From: Limanda limanda
Lineage: Eukaryota; Chordata; Actinopteri; Pleuronectiformes; Pleuronectidae
Length of the DNA: 64,000 nt
Reading direction: 5' to 3'
NCBI RefSeq assembly: GCF_963576545.1
Contig: NW_026870444.1
Location: forward strand, 337,170-401,169
The position numbers were made by a program, and so were the translations under genes. This document shows positions 51,427-63,550 of this stretch, in pieces. The notes below the pieces were generated by a model that worked only from the letters and a program-made list of their open reading frames with translations, was not told the DNA's origin and made no database searches. Each line of letters starts with the position of its first letter. Position 1 is the first letter of the stretch.

Positions 51427-54157
51427 GTGGGGGTAGAGCCTACTTGCAAGTCTCTCCGACCTTCACAAAAAAAGTTATTCAAGAATATCTCTTTCTCCTA
51501 TGTGCTTTCATCCCTAACCCTAACCCTAACCCTTCCGAAAGTCGGAGAAGCTCAAAGATGGTACCGATCGATGCGCGCTACCCCATTTAGTGGGGGTAGA
51601 GCCTACTTGCAAGTCTCTCCGACCTTCACAAAAAAAGTTATTCAAGAATATCTCTTTCTCCTATGTGCTTTCATCCCTAACCCTAACCCTAACCCTTCCG
51701 AAAGTCGGAGAAGCTCAAGGATGGTACCGATCGATGCGCGCAACCCCATTTAGTGGGGGTAGAGCCTACTTGCAAGTCTCTCCGACCTTCACAAAAAAAG
51801 TTATTCAAGAATATCTCCTCAGATTTGGGGGAATTTCGTCGGTCGACCTCTTCCGAAGGTCGTACAAGCTCGGGGATGGTACCAATCGATCCGCAGGACC
51901 CAAATTAGTCCAGATGCAACCACTTTCCAAGTCTTTCCGACCTTCACAAAAAAAGTTATTCAAGAATATCTCTTTCTCCTATGTGCTTTCATCCCTAACC
52001 CTAACCCTAACCCTTCCGAAAGTCGGAGAAGCTCAAGGATGGTACCGATCGATGCGCGCTACCCCATTTAGTGGGGGTAGAGCCTACTTGCAAGTCTCTC
52101 CGACCTTCACAAAAAAAGTTATTCAAGAATATCTCTTTCTCCTATGTGCTTTCATCCCTAACCCTAACCCTAACCCTTCCGAAAGTCGGAGAAGCTCAAG
52201 GATGGTACCGATCGATGCGCGCAACCCCATTTAGTGGGGGTAGAGCCTACTTGCAAGTCTCTCCGACCTTCACAAAAAAAGTTATTCAAGAATATCTCCT
52301 CAGATTTGGGGGAATTTCGTCGGTCGACCTCTTCCGAAGGTCGTACAAGCTCGGGGATGGTACCAATCGATCCGCAGGACCCAAATTAGTCCAGATGCAA
52401 CCACTTTCCAAGTCTCTCCGACCTTCACAAAAAAAGTTATTCAAGAATATCTCTTTCTCCTATGTGCTTTCATCCCTAACCCTAACCCTAACCCTTCCGA
52501 AAGTCGGAGAAGCTCAAGGATGGTACCAATCGATGCGCGCTACCCCATTTAGTGGGGGTAGAGCCTACTTGCAAGTCTCTCCGACCTTCACAAAAAAAGT
52601 TATTCAAGAATATCTCTTTCTCCTATGTGCTTTCATCCCTAACCCTAACCCTAACCCTTCCGAAAGTCGGAGAAGCTCAAGGATGGTACCGATCGATGCG
52701 CGCAACCCCATTTAGTGGGGGTAGAGCCTACTTGCAAGTCTCTCCGACCTTCACAAAAAAAGTTATTCAAGAATATCTCCTCAGATTTGGGGGAATTTCG
52801 TCGGTCGACCTCTTCCGAAGGTCGTACAAGCTCGGGGATGGTACCAATCGATCCGCAGGACCCAAATTAGTCCAGATGCAACCACTTTCCAAGTCTCTAC
52901 GACCTTCACAAAAAAAGTTATTCAAGAATATCTCTTTCTCCTATGTGCTTTCATCCCTAACCCTAACCCTAACCCTTCCGAAAGTCGGAGAAGCTCAAGG
53001 ATGGTACCGATCGATGCGCGCTACCCCATTTAGTGGGGGTAGAGCCTACTTGCAAGTCTCTCCGACCTTCACAAAAAAAGTTATTCAAGAATATCTCTTT
53101 CTCCTATGTGCTTTCATCCCTAACCCTAACCCTAACCCTTCCGAAAGTCGGAGAAGCTCAAGGATGGTACCGATCGATGCGCGCAACCCCATTTAGTGGG
53201 GGTAGAGCCTACTTGCAAGTCTCTCCGACCTTCACAAAAAAAGTTATTCAAGAATATCTCCTCAGATTTGGGGGAATTTCGTCGGTCGACCTCTTCCGAA
53301 GGTCGTACAAGCTCGGGGATGGTACCAATCGATCCGCAGGACCCAAATTAGTCCAGATGCAACCACTTTCCAAGTCTCTCCGACCTTCACAAAAAAAGTT
53401 ATTCAAGAATATCTCTTTCTCCTATGTGCTTTCATCCCTAACCCTAACCCTAACCCTTCCGAAAGTCGGAGAAGCTCAAGGATGGTACCGATCGATGCGC
53501 GCTACCCCATTTAGTGGGGGTAGAGCCTACTTGCAAGTCTCTCCGACCTTCACAAAAAAAGTTATTCAAGAATATCTCTTTCTCCTATGTGCTTTCATCC
53601 CTAACCCTAACCCTAACCCTTCCGAAAGTCGGAGAAGCTCAAGGATGGTACCGATCGATGCGCGCTACCCCATTTAGTGGGGGTAGAGCCTACTTGCAAG
53701 TCTCTCCGACCTTCACAAAAAAAGTTATTCAAGAATATCTCCTCAGATTTGGGGGAATTTCGTCGGTTGACCTCTTCCGAAGGTCGTACAAGCTCGGGGA
53801 TGGTACCAATCGATCCGCAGGACCCAAATTAGTCCAGATGCAACCACTTTCCAAGTCTCTCCGACCTTCACAAAAAAACTTATTCAAGAATATCTCTTTC
53901 TCCTATGTGCTTTCATCCCTAACCCTAACCCTAACCCTTCCGAAAGTCGGAGAAGCTCAAGGATGGTACCGATCGATGCGCGCTACCCCATTTAGTGGGG
54001 GTAGAGCCTACTTGCAAGTCTCTCCGACCTTCACAAAAAAAGTTATTCAAGAATATCTCTTTCTCCTATGTGCTTTCATCCCTAACCCTAACCCTAACCC
54101 TTCCGAAAGTCGGAGAAGCTCAAGGATGGTCCCGATCGATGCGCGCTACCCCATTTA
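51427..54157 (+). repeat. 2,731-bp higher-order repeat, copy 2
   Basis: All diagnostic variants of copy 1 recur exactly 2,731 bp further on, for example TCTTTCCGACC at 51,932, TCTCTACGACC at 52,894 and CGGTTGACC (T at 53,767). A private change, GGATGGTCCCG near 54,127, destroys one GGTACC site. Confidence 0.92.
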
Positions 54158-56725
54158 GTGGGGGTAGAGCCTACTTGCAAGTCTCTCCGACCTTCACAAA
54201 AAAAGTTATTCAAGAATATCTCTTTCTCCTATGTGCTTTCATCCCAAACCCTAACCCTAACCCTTCCGAAAGTCGGAGAAGCTCAAAGATGGTACCGATC
54301 GATGCGCGCTACCCCATTTAGTGGGGGTAGAGCCTACTTGCAAGTCTCTCCGACCTTCACAAAAAAAGTTATTCAAGAATATCTCTTTCTCCTATGTGCT
54401 TTCATCCCTAACCCTAACCCTAACCCTTCCGAAAGTCGGAGAAGCTCAAGGATGGTACCGATCGATGCGCGCAACCCCATTTAGTGGGGGTAGAGCCTAC
54501 TTGCAAGTCTCTCCGACCTTCACAAAAAAAGTTATTCAAGAATATCTCCTCAGATTTGGGGGAATTTCGTCGGTCGACCTCTTCCGAAGGTCGTACAAGC
54601 TCGGGGATGGTACCAATCGATCCGCAGGACCCAAATTAGTCCAGATGCAACCACTTTCCAAGTCTTTCCGACCTTCACAAAAAAAGTTATTCAAGAATAT
54701 CTCTTTCTCCTATGTGCTTTCATCCCTAACCCTAACCCTAACCCTTCCGAAAGTCGGAGAAGCTCAAGGATGGTACCGATCGATGCGCGCTACCCCATTT
54801 AGTGGGGGTAGAGCCTACTTGCAAGTCTCTCCGACCTTCACAAAAAAAGTTATTCAAGAATATCTCTTTCTCCTATGTGCTTTCATCCCTAACCCTAACC
54901 CTAACCCTTCCGAAAGTCGGAGAAGCTCAAGGATGGTACCGATCGATGCGCGCAACCCCATTTAGTGGGGGTAGAGCCTACTTGCAAGTCTCTCCGACCT
55001 TCACAAAAAAAGTTATTCAAGAATATCTCCTCAGATTTGGGGGAATTTCGTCGGTCGACCTCTTCCGAAGGTCGTACAAGCTCGGGGATGGTACCAATCG
55101 ATCCGCAGGACCCAAATTAGTCCAGATGCAACCACTTTCCAAGTCTCTCCGACCTTCACAAAAAAAGTTATTCAAGAATATCTCTTTCTCCTATGTGCTT
55201 TCATCCCTAACCCTAACCCTAACCCTTCCGAAAGTCGGAGAAGCTCAAGGATGGTACCAATCGATGCGCGCTACCCCATTTAGTGGGGGTAGAGCCTACT
55301 TGCAAGTCTCTCCGACCTTCACAAAAAAAGTTATTCAAGAATATCTCTTTCTCCTATGTGCTTTCATCCCTAACCCTAACCCTAACCCTTCCGAAAGTCG
55401 GAGAAGCTCAAGGATGGTACCGATCGATGCGCGCAACCCCATTTAGTGGGGGTAGAGCCTACTTGCAAGTCTCTCCGACCTTCACAAAAAAAGTTATTCA
55501 AGAATATCTCCTCAGATTTGGGGGAATTTCGTCGGTCGACCTCTTCCGAAGGTCGTACAAGCTCGGGGATGGTACCAATCGATCCGCAGGACCCAAATTA
55601 GTCCAGATGCAACCACTTTCCAAGTCTCTACGACCTTCACAAAAAAAGTTATTCAAGAATATCTCTTTCTCCTATGTGCTTTCATCCCTAACCCTAACCC
55701 TAACCCTTCCGAAAGTCGGAGAAGCTCAAGGATGGTACCGATCGATGCGCGCTACCCCATTTAGTGGGGGTAGAGCCTACTTGCAAGTCTCTCCGACCTT
55801 CACAAAAAAAGTTATTCAAGAATATCTCTTTCTCCTATGTGCTTTCATCCCTAACCCTAACCCTAACCCTTCCGAAAGTCTGAGAAGCTCAAGGATGGTA
55901 CCGATCGATGCGCGCAACCCCATTTAGTGGGGGTAGAGCCTACTTGCAAGTCTCTCCGACCTTCACAAAAAAAGTTATTCAAGAATATCTCCTCAGATTT
56001 GGGGGAATTTCGTCGGTCGACCTCTTCCGAAGGTCGTACAAGCTCGGGGATGGTACCAATCGATCCGCAGGACCCAAATTAGTCCAGATGCAACCACTTT
56101 CCAAGTCTCTCCGACCTTCACAAAAAAAGTTATTCAAGAATATCTCTTTCTCCTATGTGCTTTCATCCCTAACCCTAACCCTAACCCTTCCGAAAGTCGG
56201 AGAAGCTCAAGGATGGTACCGATCGATGCGCGCTACCCCATTTAGTGGGGGTAGAGCCTACTTGCAAGTCTCTCCGACCTTCACAAAAAAAGTTATTCAA
56301 GAATATCTCTTTCTCCTATGTGCTTTCATCCCTAACCCTAACCCTAACCCTTCCGAAAGTCGGAGAAGCTCAAGGATGGTACCGATCGATGCGCGCTACC
56401 CCATTTAGTGGGGGTAGAGCCTACTTGCAAGTCTCTCCGACCTTCACAAAAAAAGTTATTCAAGAATATCTCCTCAGATTTGGGGGAATTTCGTCGGTTG
56501 ACCTCTTCCGAAGGTCGTACAAGCTCGGGGATGGTACCAATCGATCCGCAGGACCCAAATTAGTCAAGATGCAACCACTTTCCAAGTCTCTCCGACCTTC
56601 ACAAAAAAACTTATTCAAGAATATCTCTTTCTCCTATGTGCTTTCATCCCTAACCCTAACCCTAACCCTTCCGAAAGTCGGAGAAGCTCAAGGATGGTAC
56701 CGATCGATGCGCGCTACCCCATTTA
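54158..56725 (+). repeat. 2,731-bp higher-order repeat, copy 3
   Basis: Diagnostics continue at +2,731: TCTTTCCGACC at 54,663, TCTCTACGACC at 55,625, CGGTTGACC (T at 56,498). Private changes are CATCCCAAACCC at 54,245, GTCTGAGAAG near 55,878 and GTCAAGATGC near 56,564. The last T-T step before the next unit is missing. Confidence 0.9.
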
Positions 56726-59130
56726 GTGGGGGTAGAGCCTACTTGCAAGTCTCTCCGACCTTCACAAAAAAAGTTATTCAAGAATATCTCTTTCTCCTAT
56801 GTGCTTTCATCCCTAACCCTAACCCTAACCCTTCCGAAAGTCGGAGAAGCTCAAGGATGGTACCGATCGATGCGCGCAACCCCATTTAGTGGGGGTAGAG
56901 CCTACTTGCAAGTCTCTCCGACCTTCACAAAAAAAGTAATTCAAGAATATCTCCTCAGATTTGGGGGAATTTCGTCGGTCGACCTCTTCCGAAGGTCGTA
57001 CAAGCTCGGGGATGGTACCAATCGATCCGCAGGACCCAAATTAGTCCAGATGCAACCACTTTCCAAGTCTTTCCGACCTTCACAAAAAAAGTTATTCAAG
57101 AATATCTCTTTCTCCTATGTGCTTTCATCCCTAACCCTAACCCTAACCCTTCCGAAAGTCGGAGAAGCTCAAGGATGGTACCGATCGATGCGCGCTACCC
57201 CATTTAGTGGGGGTAGAGCCTACTTGCAAGTCTCTCCGACCTTCACAAAAAAAGTTATTCAAGAATATCTCTTTCTCCTATGTGCTTTCATCCCTAACCC
57301 TAACCCTAACCCTTCCGAAAGTCGGAGAAGCTCAAGGATGGTACCGATCGATGCGCGCAACCCCATTTAGTGGGGGTAGAGCCTACTTGCAAGTCTCTCC
57401 GACCTTCACAAAAAAAGTTATTCAAGAATATCTCCTCAGATTTGGGGGAATTTCGTCGGTCGACCTCTTCCGAAGGTCGTACAAGCTCGGGGATGGTACC
57501 AATCGATCCGCAGGACCCAAATTAGTCCAGATGCAACCACTTTCCAAGTCTCTCCGACCTTCACAAAAAAAGTTATTCAAGAATATCTCTTTCTCCTATG
57601 TGCTTTCATCCCTAACCCTAACCCTAACCCTTCCGAAAGTCGGAGAAGCTCAAGGATGGTACCAATCGATGCGCGCTACCCCATTTAGTGGGGGTAGAGC
57701 CTACTTGCAAGTCTCTCCGACCTTCACAAAAAAAGTTATTCAAGAATATCTCTTTCTCCTATGTGCTTTCATCCCTAACCCTAACCCTAACCCTTCCGAA
57801 AGTCGGAGAAGCTCAAGGATGGTACCGATCGATGCGCGCAACCCCATTTAGTGGGGGTAGAGCCTACTTGCAAGTCTCTCCGACCTTCACAAAAAAAGTT
57901 ATTCAAGAATATCTCCTCAGATTTGGGGGAATTTCGTCGGTCGACCTCTTCCGAAGGTCGTACAAGCTCGGGGATGGTACCAATCGATCCGCAGGACCCA
58001 AATTAGTCCAGATGCAACCACTTTCCAAGTCTCTACGACCTTCACAAAAAAAGTTATTCAAGAATATCTCTTTCTCCTATGTGCTTTCATCCCTAACCCT
58101 AACCCTAACCCTTCCGAAAGTCGGAGAAGCTCAAGGATGGTACCGATCGATGCGCGCTACCCCATTTAGTGGGGGTAGAGCCTACTTGCAAGTCTCTCCG
58201 ACCTTCACAAAAAAAGTTATTCAAGAATATCTCTTTCTCCTATGTGCTTTCATCCCTAACCCTAACCCTAACCCTTCCGAAAGTCGGAGAAGCTCAAGGA
58301 TGGTACCGATCGATGCGCGCAACCCCATTTAGTGGGGGTAGAGCCTACTTGCAAGTCTCTCCGACCTTCACAAAAAAAGTTATTCAAGAATATCTCCTCA
58401 GATTTGGGGGAATTTCGTCGGTCGACCTCTTCCGAAGGTCGTACAAGCTCGGGGATGGTACCAATCGATCCGCAGGACCCAAATTAGTCCAGATGCAACC
58501 ACTTTCCAAGTCTCTCCGACCTTCACAAAAAAAGTTATTCAAGAATATCTCTTTCTCCTATGTGCTTTCATCCCTAACCCTAACCCTAACCCTTCCGAAA
58601 GTCGGAGAAGCTCAAGGATGGTACCGATCGATGCGCGCTACCCCATTTAGTGGGGGTAGAGCCTACTTGCAAGTCTCTCCGACCTTCACAAAAAAAGTTA
58701 TTCAAGAATATCTCTTTCTCCTATGTGCTTTCATCCCTAACCCTAACCCTAACCCTTCCGAAAGTCGGAGAAGCTCAAGGATGGTACCGATCGATGCGCG
58801 CTACCCCATTTAGTGGGGGTAGAGCCTACTTGCAAGTCTCTCCGACCTTCACAAAAAAAGTTATTCAAGAATATCTCCTCAGATTTGGGGGAATTTCGTC
58901 GGTTGACCTCTTCCGAAGGTCGTACAAGCTCGGGGATGGTACCAATCGATCCGCAGGACCCAAATTAGTCCAGATGCAACCACTTTCCAAGTCTCTCCGA
59001 CCTTCACAAAAAAACTTATTCAAGAATATCTCTTTCTCCTATGTGCTTTCATCCCTAACCCTAACCCTAACCCTTCCGAAAGTCGGAGAAGCTCAAAGAT
59101 GGTACCGATCGATGCGCGCTACCCCATTTA
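56726..59130 (+). repeat. Shortened 2,405-bp copy 4 of the 2,731-bp repeat
   Basis: Diagnostics are spaced 2,405 bp from copy 3 (57,068, 58,030 and 58,903), exactly 2x163 bp less than 2,731. Two T monomers were lost at the junction. The first N carries AAGTAATTC (near 56,935), absent at this position in copies 1-3, so the junction looks like a recombination product with another subfamily. Confidence 0.88.
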
Positions 59131-60177
59131 GTGGGGGTAGAGCCTACTTGCAAGTCTCTCCGACCTTCACAAAAAAAGTTATTCAAGAATATCTCTTTCT
59201 CCTATGTGCTTTCATCCCTAACCCTAACCCTAACCCTTCCGAAAGTCGGAGAAGCTCAAGGATGGTACCGATCGATGCGCGCAACCCCATTTAGTGGGGG
59301 TAGAGCCTACTTGCAAGTCTCTCCGACCTTCACAAAAAAAGTAATTCAAGAATATCTCCTCAGATTTGGGGGAATTTCGTCGGTCGACCTCTTCCGAAGG
59401 TCGTACAAGCTCGGGGATGGTACCAATCGATCCGCAGGACCCAAATTAGTCCAGATGCAACCACTTTCCAAGTCTCTCCGACCTTCACAAAAAAACTTAT
59501 TCAAGAATATCTCTTTCTCCTATGTGCTTTCATCCCTAACCCTAACCCTAACCCTTCCGAAAGTCGGAGAAGCTCAAGGATGGTACCGATCGATGCGCGC
59601 TACCCCATTTAGTGGGGGTAGAGCCTACTTGCAAGTCTCTCCGACCTTCACAAAAAAAGTTATTCAAGAATATCTCTTTCTCCTATGTGCTTTCATCCCT
59701 AACCCTAACCCTAACCCTTCCGAAAGTCGGAGAAGCTCAAGGATGGTACCGATCGATGCGCGCAACCCCATTTAGTGGGGGTAGAGCCTACTTGCAAGTC
59801 TCTCCGACCTTCACAAAAAAAGTTATTCAAGAATATCTCCTCAGATTTGGGGGAATTTCGTCGGTCGACCTCTTCCGAAGGTCGTACAAGCTCGGGGATG
59901 GTACCAATCGATCCGCAGAACCCAAATTAGTCCAGATGCAACCACTTTCCAAGTCTCTCCGACCTTCACAAAAAAAGTTATTCAAGAATATCTCTTTCTC
60001 CTATGTGCTTTCATCCCTAACCCTAACCCTAACCCTTCCGAAAGTCGGAGAAGCTCAAGGATGGTACCGATCGATGCGCGCTACCCCATTTAGTGGGGGT
60101 AGAGCCTACTTGCAAGTCTCTCCGACCTTCACAAAAAAAGTTATTCAAGAATATCTCTTTCTCCTATGTGCTTTCAT
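59131..60177 (+). repeat. Plain T-T-N trimers
   Basis: Regular 481-bp trimers continue (59,131, 59,612, 60,093). CTCAAAGATGG just upstream near 59,094, AAGTAATTC near 59,341 and CCGCAGAACCC near 59,917 are local variants. Confidence 0.85.
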
Positions 60178-63100
60178 CCTAACCCTAACCCTAACCCTTC
60201 CGAAAGTCGGAGAAGCTCAAGGATGGTACCGATCGATGCGCGCTACCCCATTTAGTGGGGGTAGAGCCTACTTGCAAGTCTCTCCGACCTTCACAAAAAA
60301 AGTTATTCAAGAATATCTCCTCAGATTTGGGGGAATTTCGTCGGTTGACCTCTTCCGGAAGGTCGTACAAGCTCGGGGATGGTACCAATCGATCCGCAGG
60401 ACCCAAATAGTCCAGATGCAACCACTTTCCAAGTCTCTCCGACCTTCACAAAAAACTTATTCAAGAATATCTCTTTCTCCTATGTGCTTTCATCCCTAAC
60501 CCTAACCCTAACCCTTCCGAAAGTCGGAGAAGCTCAAGGATGGTACCGATCGATGCGCGCTACCCCATTTAGTGGGGGTAGAGCCTACTTGCAAGTCTCT
60601 CCGACCTTCACAAAAAAAGTTATTCAAGAATATCTCTTTCTCCTATGTGCTTTCATCCCTAACCCTAACCCTAACCCTTCCGAAAGTCGGAGAAGCTCAA
60701 GGATGGTACCGATCGATGCGCGCAACCCCATTTAGTGGGGGTAGAGCCTACTTGCAAGTCTCTCCGACCTTCACAAAAAAAGTTATTCAAGAATATCTCC
60801 TCAGATTTGGGGGAATTTCGTCGGTCGACCTCTTCCGAAGGTCGTACAAGCTCGGGGATGGTACCAATCGATCCGCAGGACCCAAATTAGTCCAGATGCA
60901 ACCACTTTCCAAGTCTCTCCGACCTTCACAAAAAAAGTTATTCAAGAATATCTCTTTCTCCTATGTGCTTTCATCCCTAACCCTAACCCTAAACCCTTCC
61001 GAAAGTCGGAGAAGCTCAAGGATGGTACCGATCGATGCCGCTACCCCATTTAGTGGGGGTAGAGCCTACTTGCAAGTCTCTCCGACCTTCACAAAAAAAG
61101 TTATTCAAGAATATCTCTTTCTCCTATGTGCTTTCATCCCTAACCCTAACCCTAACCCTTCCGAAAGTCGGAGAAGCTCAAGGATGGTACCGATCGATGC
61201 GCGCAACCCCATTTAGTGGGGGTAGAGCCTACTTGCAAGTCTCTCCGACCTTCACAAAAAAAGTTATTCAAGAATATCTCCTCAGATTTGGGGGAATTTC
61301 GTCGGTCGACCTCTTCCGAAGGTCGTACAAGCTCGGGGATGGTACCAATCGATCCGCAGGACCCAAATTAGTCCAGATGCAACCACTTTCCAAGTCTCTC
61401 CGACCTTCACAAAAAAGTTATTCAAGAATATCTCTTTCTCCTATGTGCTTTCATCCCTAACCCTAACCCTAACCCTTCCGAAAGTCGGAGAAGCTCAAGG
61501 ATGGTACCGATCGATGCGCGCTACCCCATTTAGTGGGGGTAGAGCCTACTTGCAAGTCTCTCCGACCTTCACAAAAAAAGTTATTCAAGAATATCTCTTT
61601 CTCCTATGTGCTTTCATCCCTAACCCTAACCCTAACCCTTCCGAAAGTCGGAGAAGCTCAAGGATGGTACCGATCGATGCGCGCAACCCCATTTAGTGGG
61701 GGTAGAGCCTACTTGCAAGTCTCTCCGACCTTCACAAAAAAAGTTATTCAAGGAATATCTCCTCAGATTTGGGGGAATTTCGTCGGTCGACCTCTTCCGA
61801 AGGTCGTACAAGCTCGGGGATGGTACCAATCGATCCGCAGGACCCAAATTAGTCCAGATGCAACCACTTTCCAAGTCTCTCCGACCTTCACAAAAAAAGT
61901 TATTCAAGAATATCTCTTTCTCCTATGTGCTTTCATCCCCTAACCCTAACCCTAACCCTTTCCGAAAGTCGGAGAAGCTCAAGGATGGTACCGAATCGAT
62001 GCGCGCTACCCCATTTAGTGGGGGTAGAGCCTACTTGCAAGTCTCTCCGACCTTCACAAAAAAAGTTATTCAAGAATATCTCTTTTCTCCTATGTGCTTT
62101 CATCCCTAACCCTAACCCTAACCCTTCCGAAAGTCTGAGAAGCTCAAGGATGGTACCGATCGATGCGCGCAACCCCATTTAGTGGGGGTAGAGCCTACTT
62201 GCAAGTCTCTCCGACCTTCACAAAAAAAGTTATTCAAGAATATCTCCTCAGATTTGGGGGAATTTCGTCGGTCGACCTCTTCCGAAGGTCGTACAAGCTC
62301 GGGGATGGTACCAATCGATCCGCAGGACCCAAATTAGTCCAGATGCAACCACTTTCCAAGTCTCTCCGACCTTCACAAAAAAAGTTATTCAAGAATATCT
62401 CTTTCTCCTATGTGCTTTCATCCCTAACCCTAACCCTAACCCTTCCGAAAGTCGGAGAAGCTCAAGGATGGTACCGATCGATGCGCGCTACCCCATTTAG
62501 TGGGGGTAGAGCCTACTTGCAAGTCTCTCCGACCTTCACAAAAAAAGTTATTCAAGAATATCTCTTTCTCCTAAGTGCTTTCATCCCTAACCCTAACCCC
62601 TAACCCTTCCGAAAGTCGGAGAAGCTCAAGGATGGTACCGATCGATGCGCGCTACCCCATTTAGTGGGGGTAGAGCCTACTTGCAAGTCTCTCCGACCTT
62701 CACAAAAAAAGTTATTCAAGAATATCTCCTCAGATTTGGGGAATTTCGTCGGTTGACCTCTTCCGAAGGTCGTACAAGCTCGGGGATGGTACCAATCGAT
62801 CCGCAGGACCCAAATTAGTCCAGATACAACCACTTTCCAAGTCTCTCCGACCTTCACAAAAAAAACTTATTCAAGAATATCTCTTTCTCCTATGTGCTTT
62901 CATCCCTAACCCTAACCCTAACCCTTCCGAAAGTCGGAGAAGCTCAAGGATGGTACCGATCGATGCGCGCTACCCCATTAGTGGGGGTAGAGCCTACTTG
63001 CAAGTCTCTCCGACCTTCACAAAAAAAGTTATTCAAGAATATCTCTTTCTCCTATGTGCTTTCATCCCTAACCCTAACCCTAACCCTTCCGAAAGTCGGA

Positions 63101-63550
63101 GAAGCTCAAGGATGGTACCGATCGATGCGCGCAACCCCATTTAGTGGGGGTAGAGCCTACTTGCAAGTCTCTCCGACTTCACAAAAAAAGTAATTCAAGA
63201 ATATCTCCTCAGATTTGGGGGAATTTCGTCGGTCGACCTCTTCCGAAGGTCGTACAAGCTCGGGGATGGTACCAATCGATCCGCAGGACCCAAATTAGTC
63301 CAGATGCAACCACTTTCCAAGTCTCTCCGACCTTCACAAAAAACTTATTCAAGAATATCTCTTTCTCCTATGTGCTTTCATCCCTAACCCTAACCCTAAC
63401 CCTTCCGAAAGTCGGAGAAGCTCAAGGATGGTACCGATCGATGCGCGCTACCCCATTTAGTGGGGGTAGAGCCTACTTGCAAGTCTCTCCGACCTTCACA
63501 AAAAAAGTTATTCAAGAATATCTCTTTCTCCTATGTGCTTTCATCCCTAA
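60178..63550 (+). repeat. T-T-N trimers with scattered single-base indels
   Basis: The trimer order is intact but length errors begin: a lost C at 60,178, extra G near 60,356, lost T near 60,406, six-A tracts near 60,450, 61,411 and 63,339, extra A near 60,991, lost G near 61,036, extra G near 61,751, extra C near 61,940, extra T near 61,970 and 62,085, extra A near 61,994, extra C near 62,600, lost G near 62,740, eight A near 62,860, lost T near 62,978 and lost C near 63,176. None was seen in the previous 59 kb. Sequencing or consensus error at a contig end is the likely cause. Confidence 0.85.
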
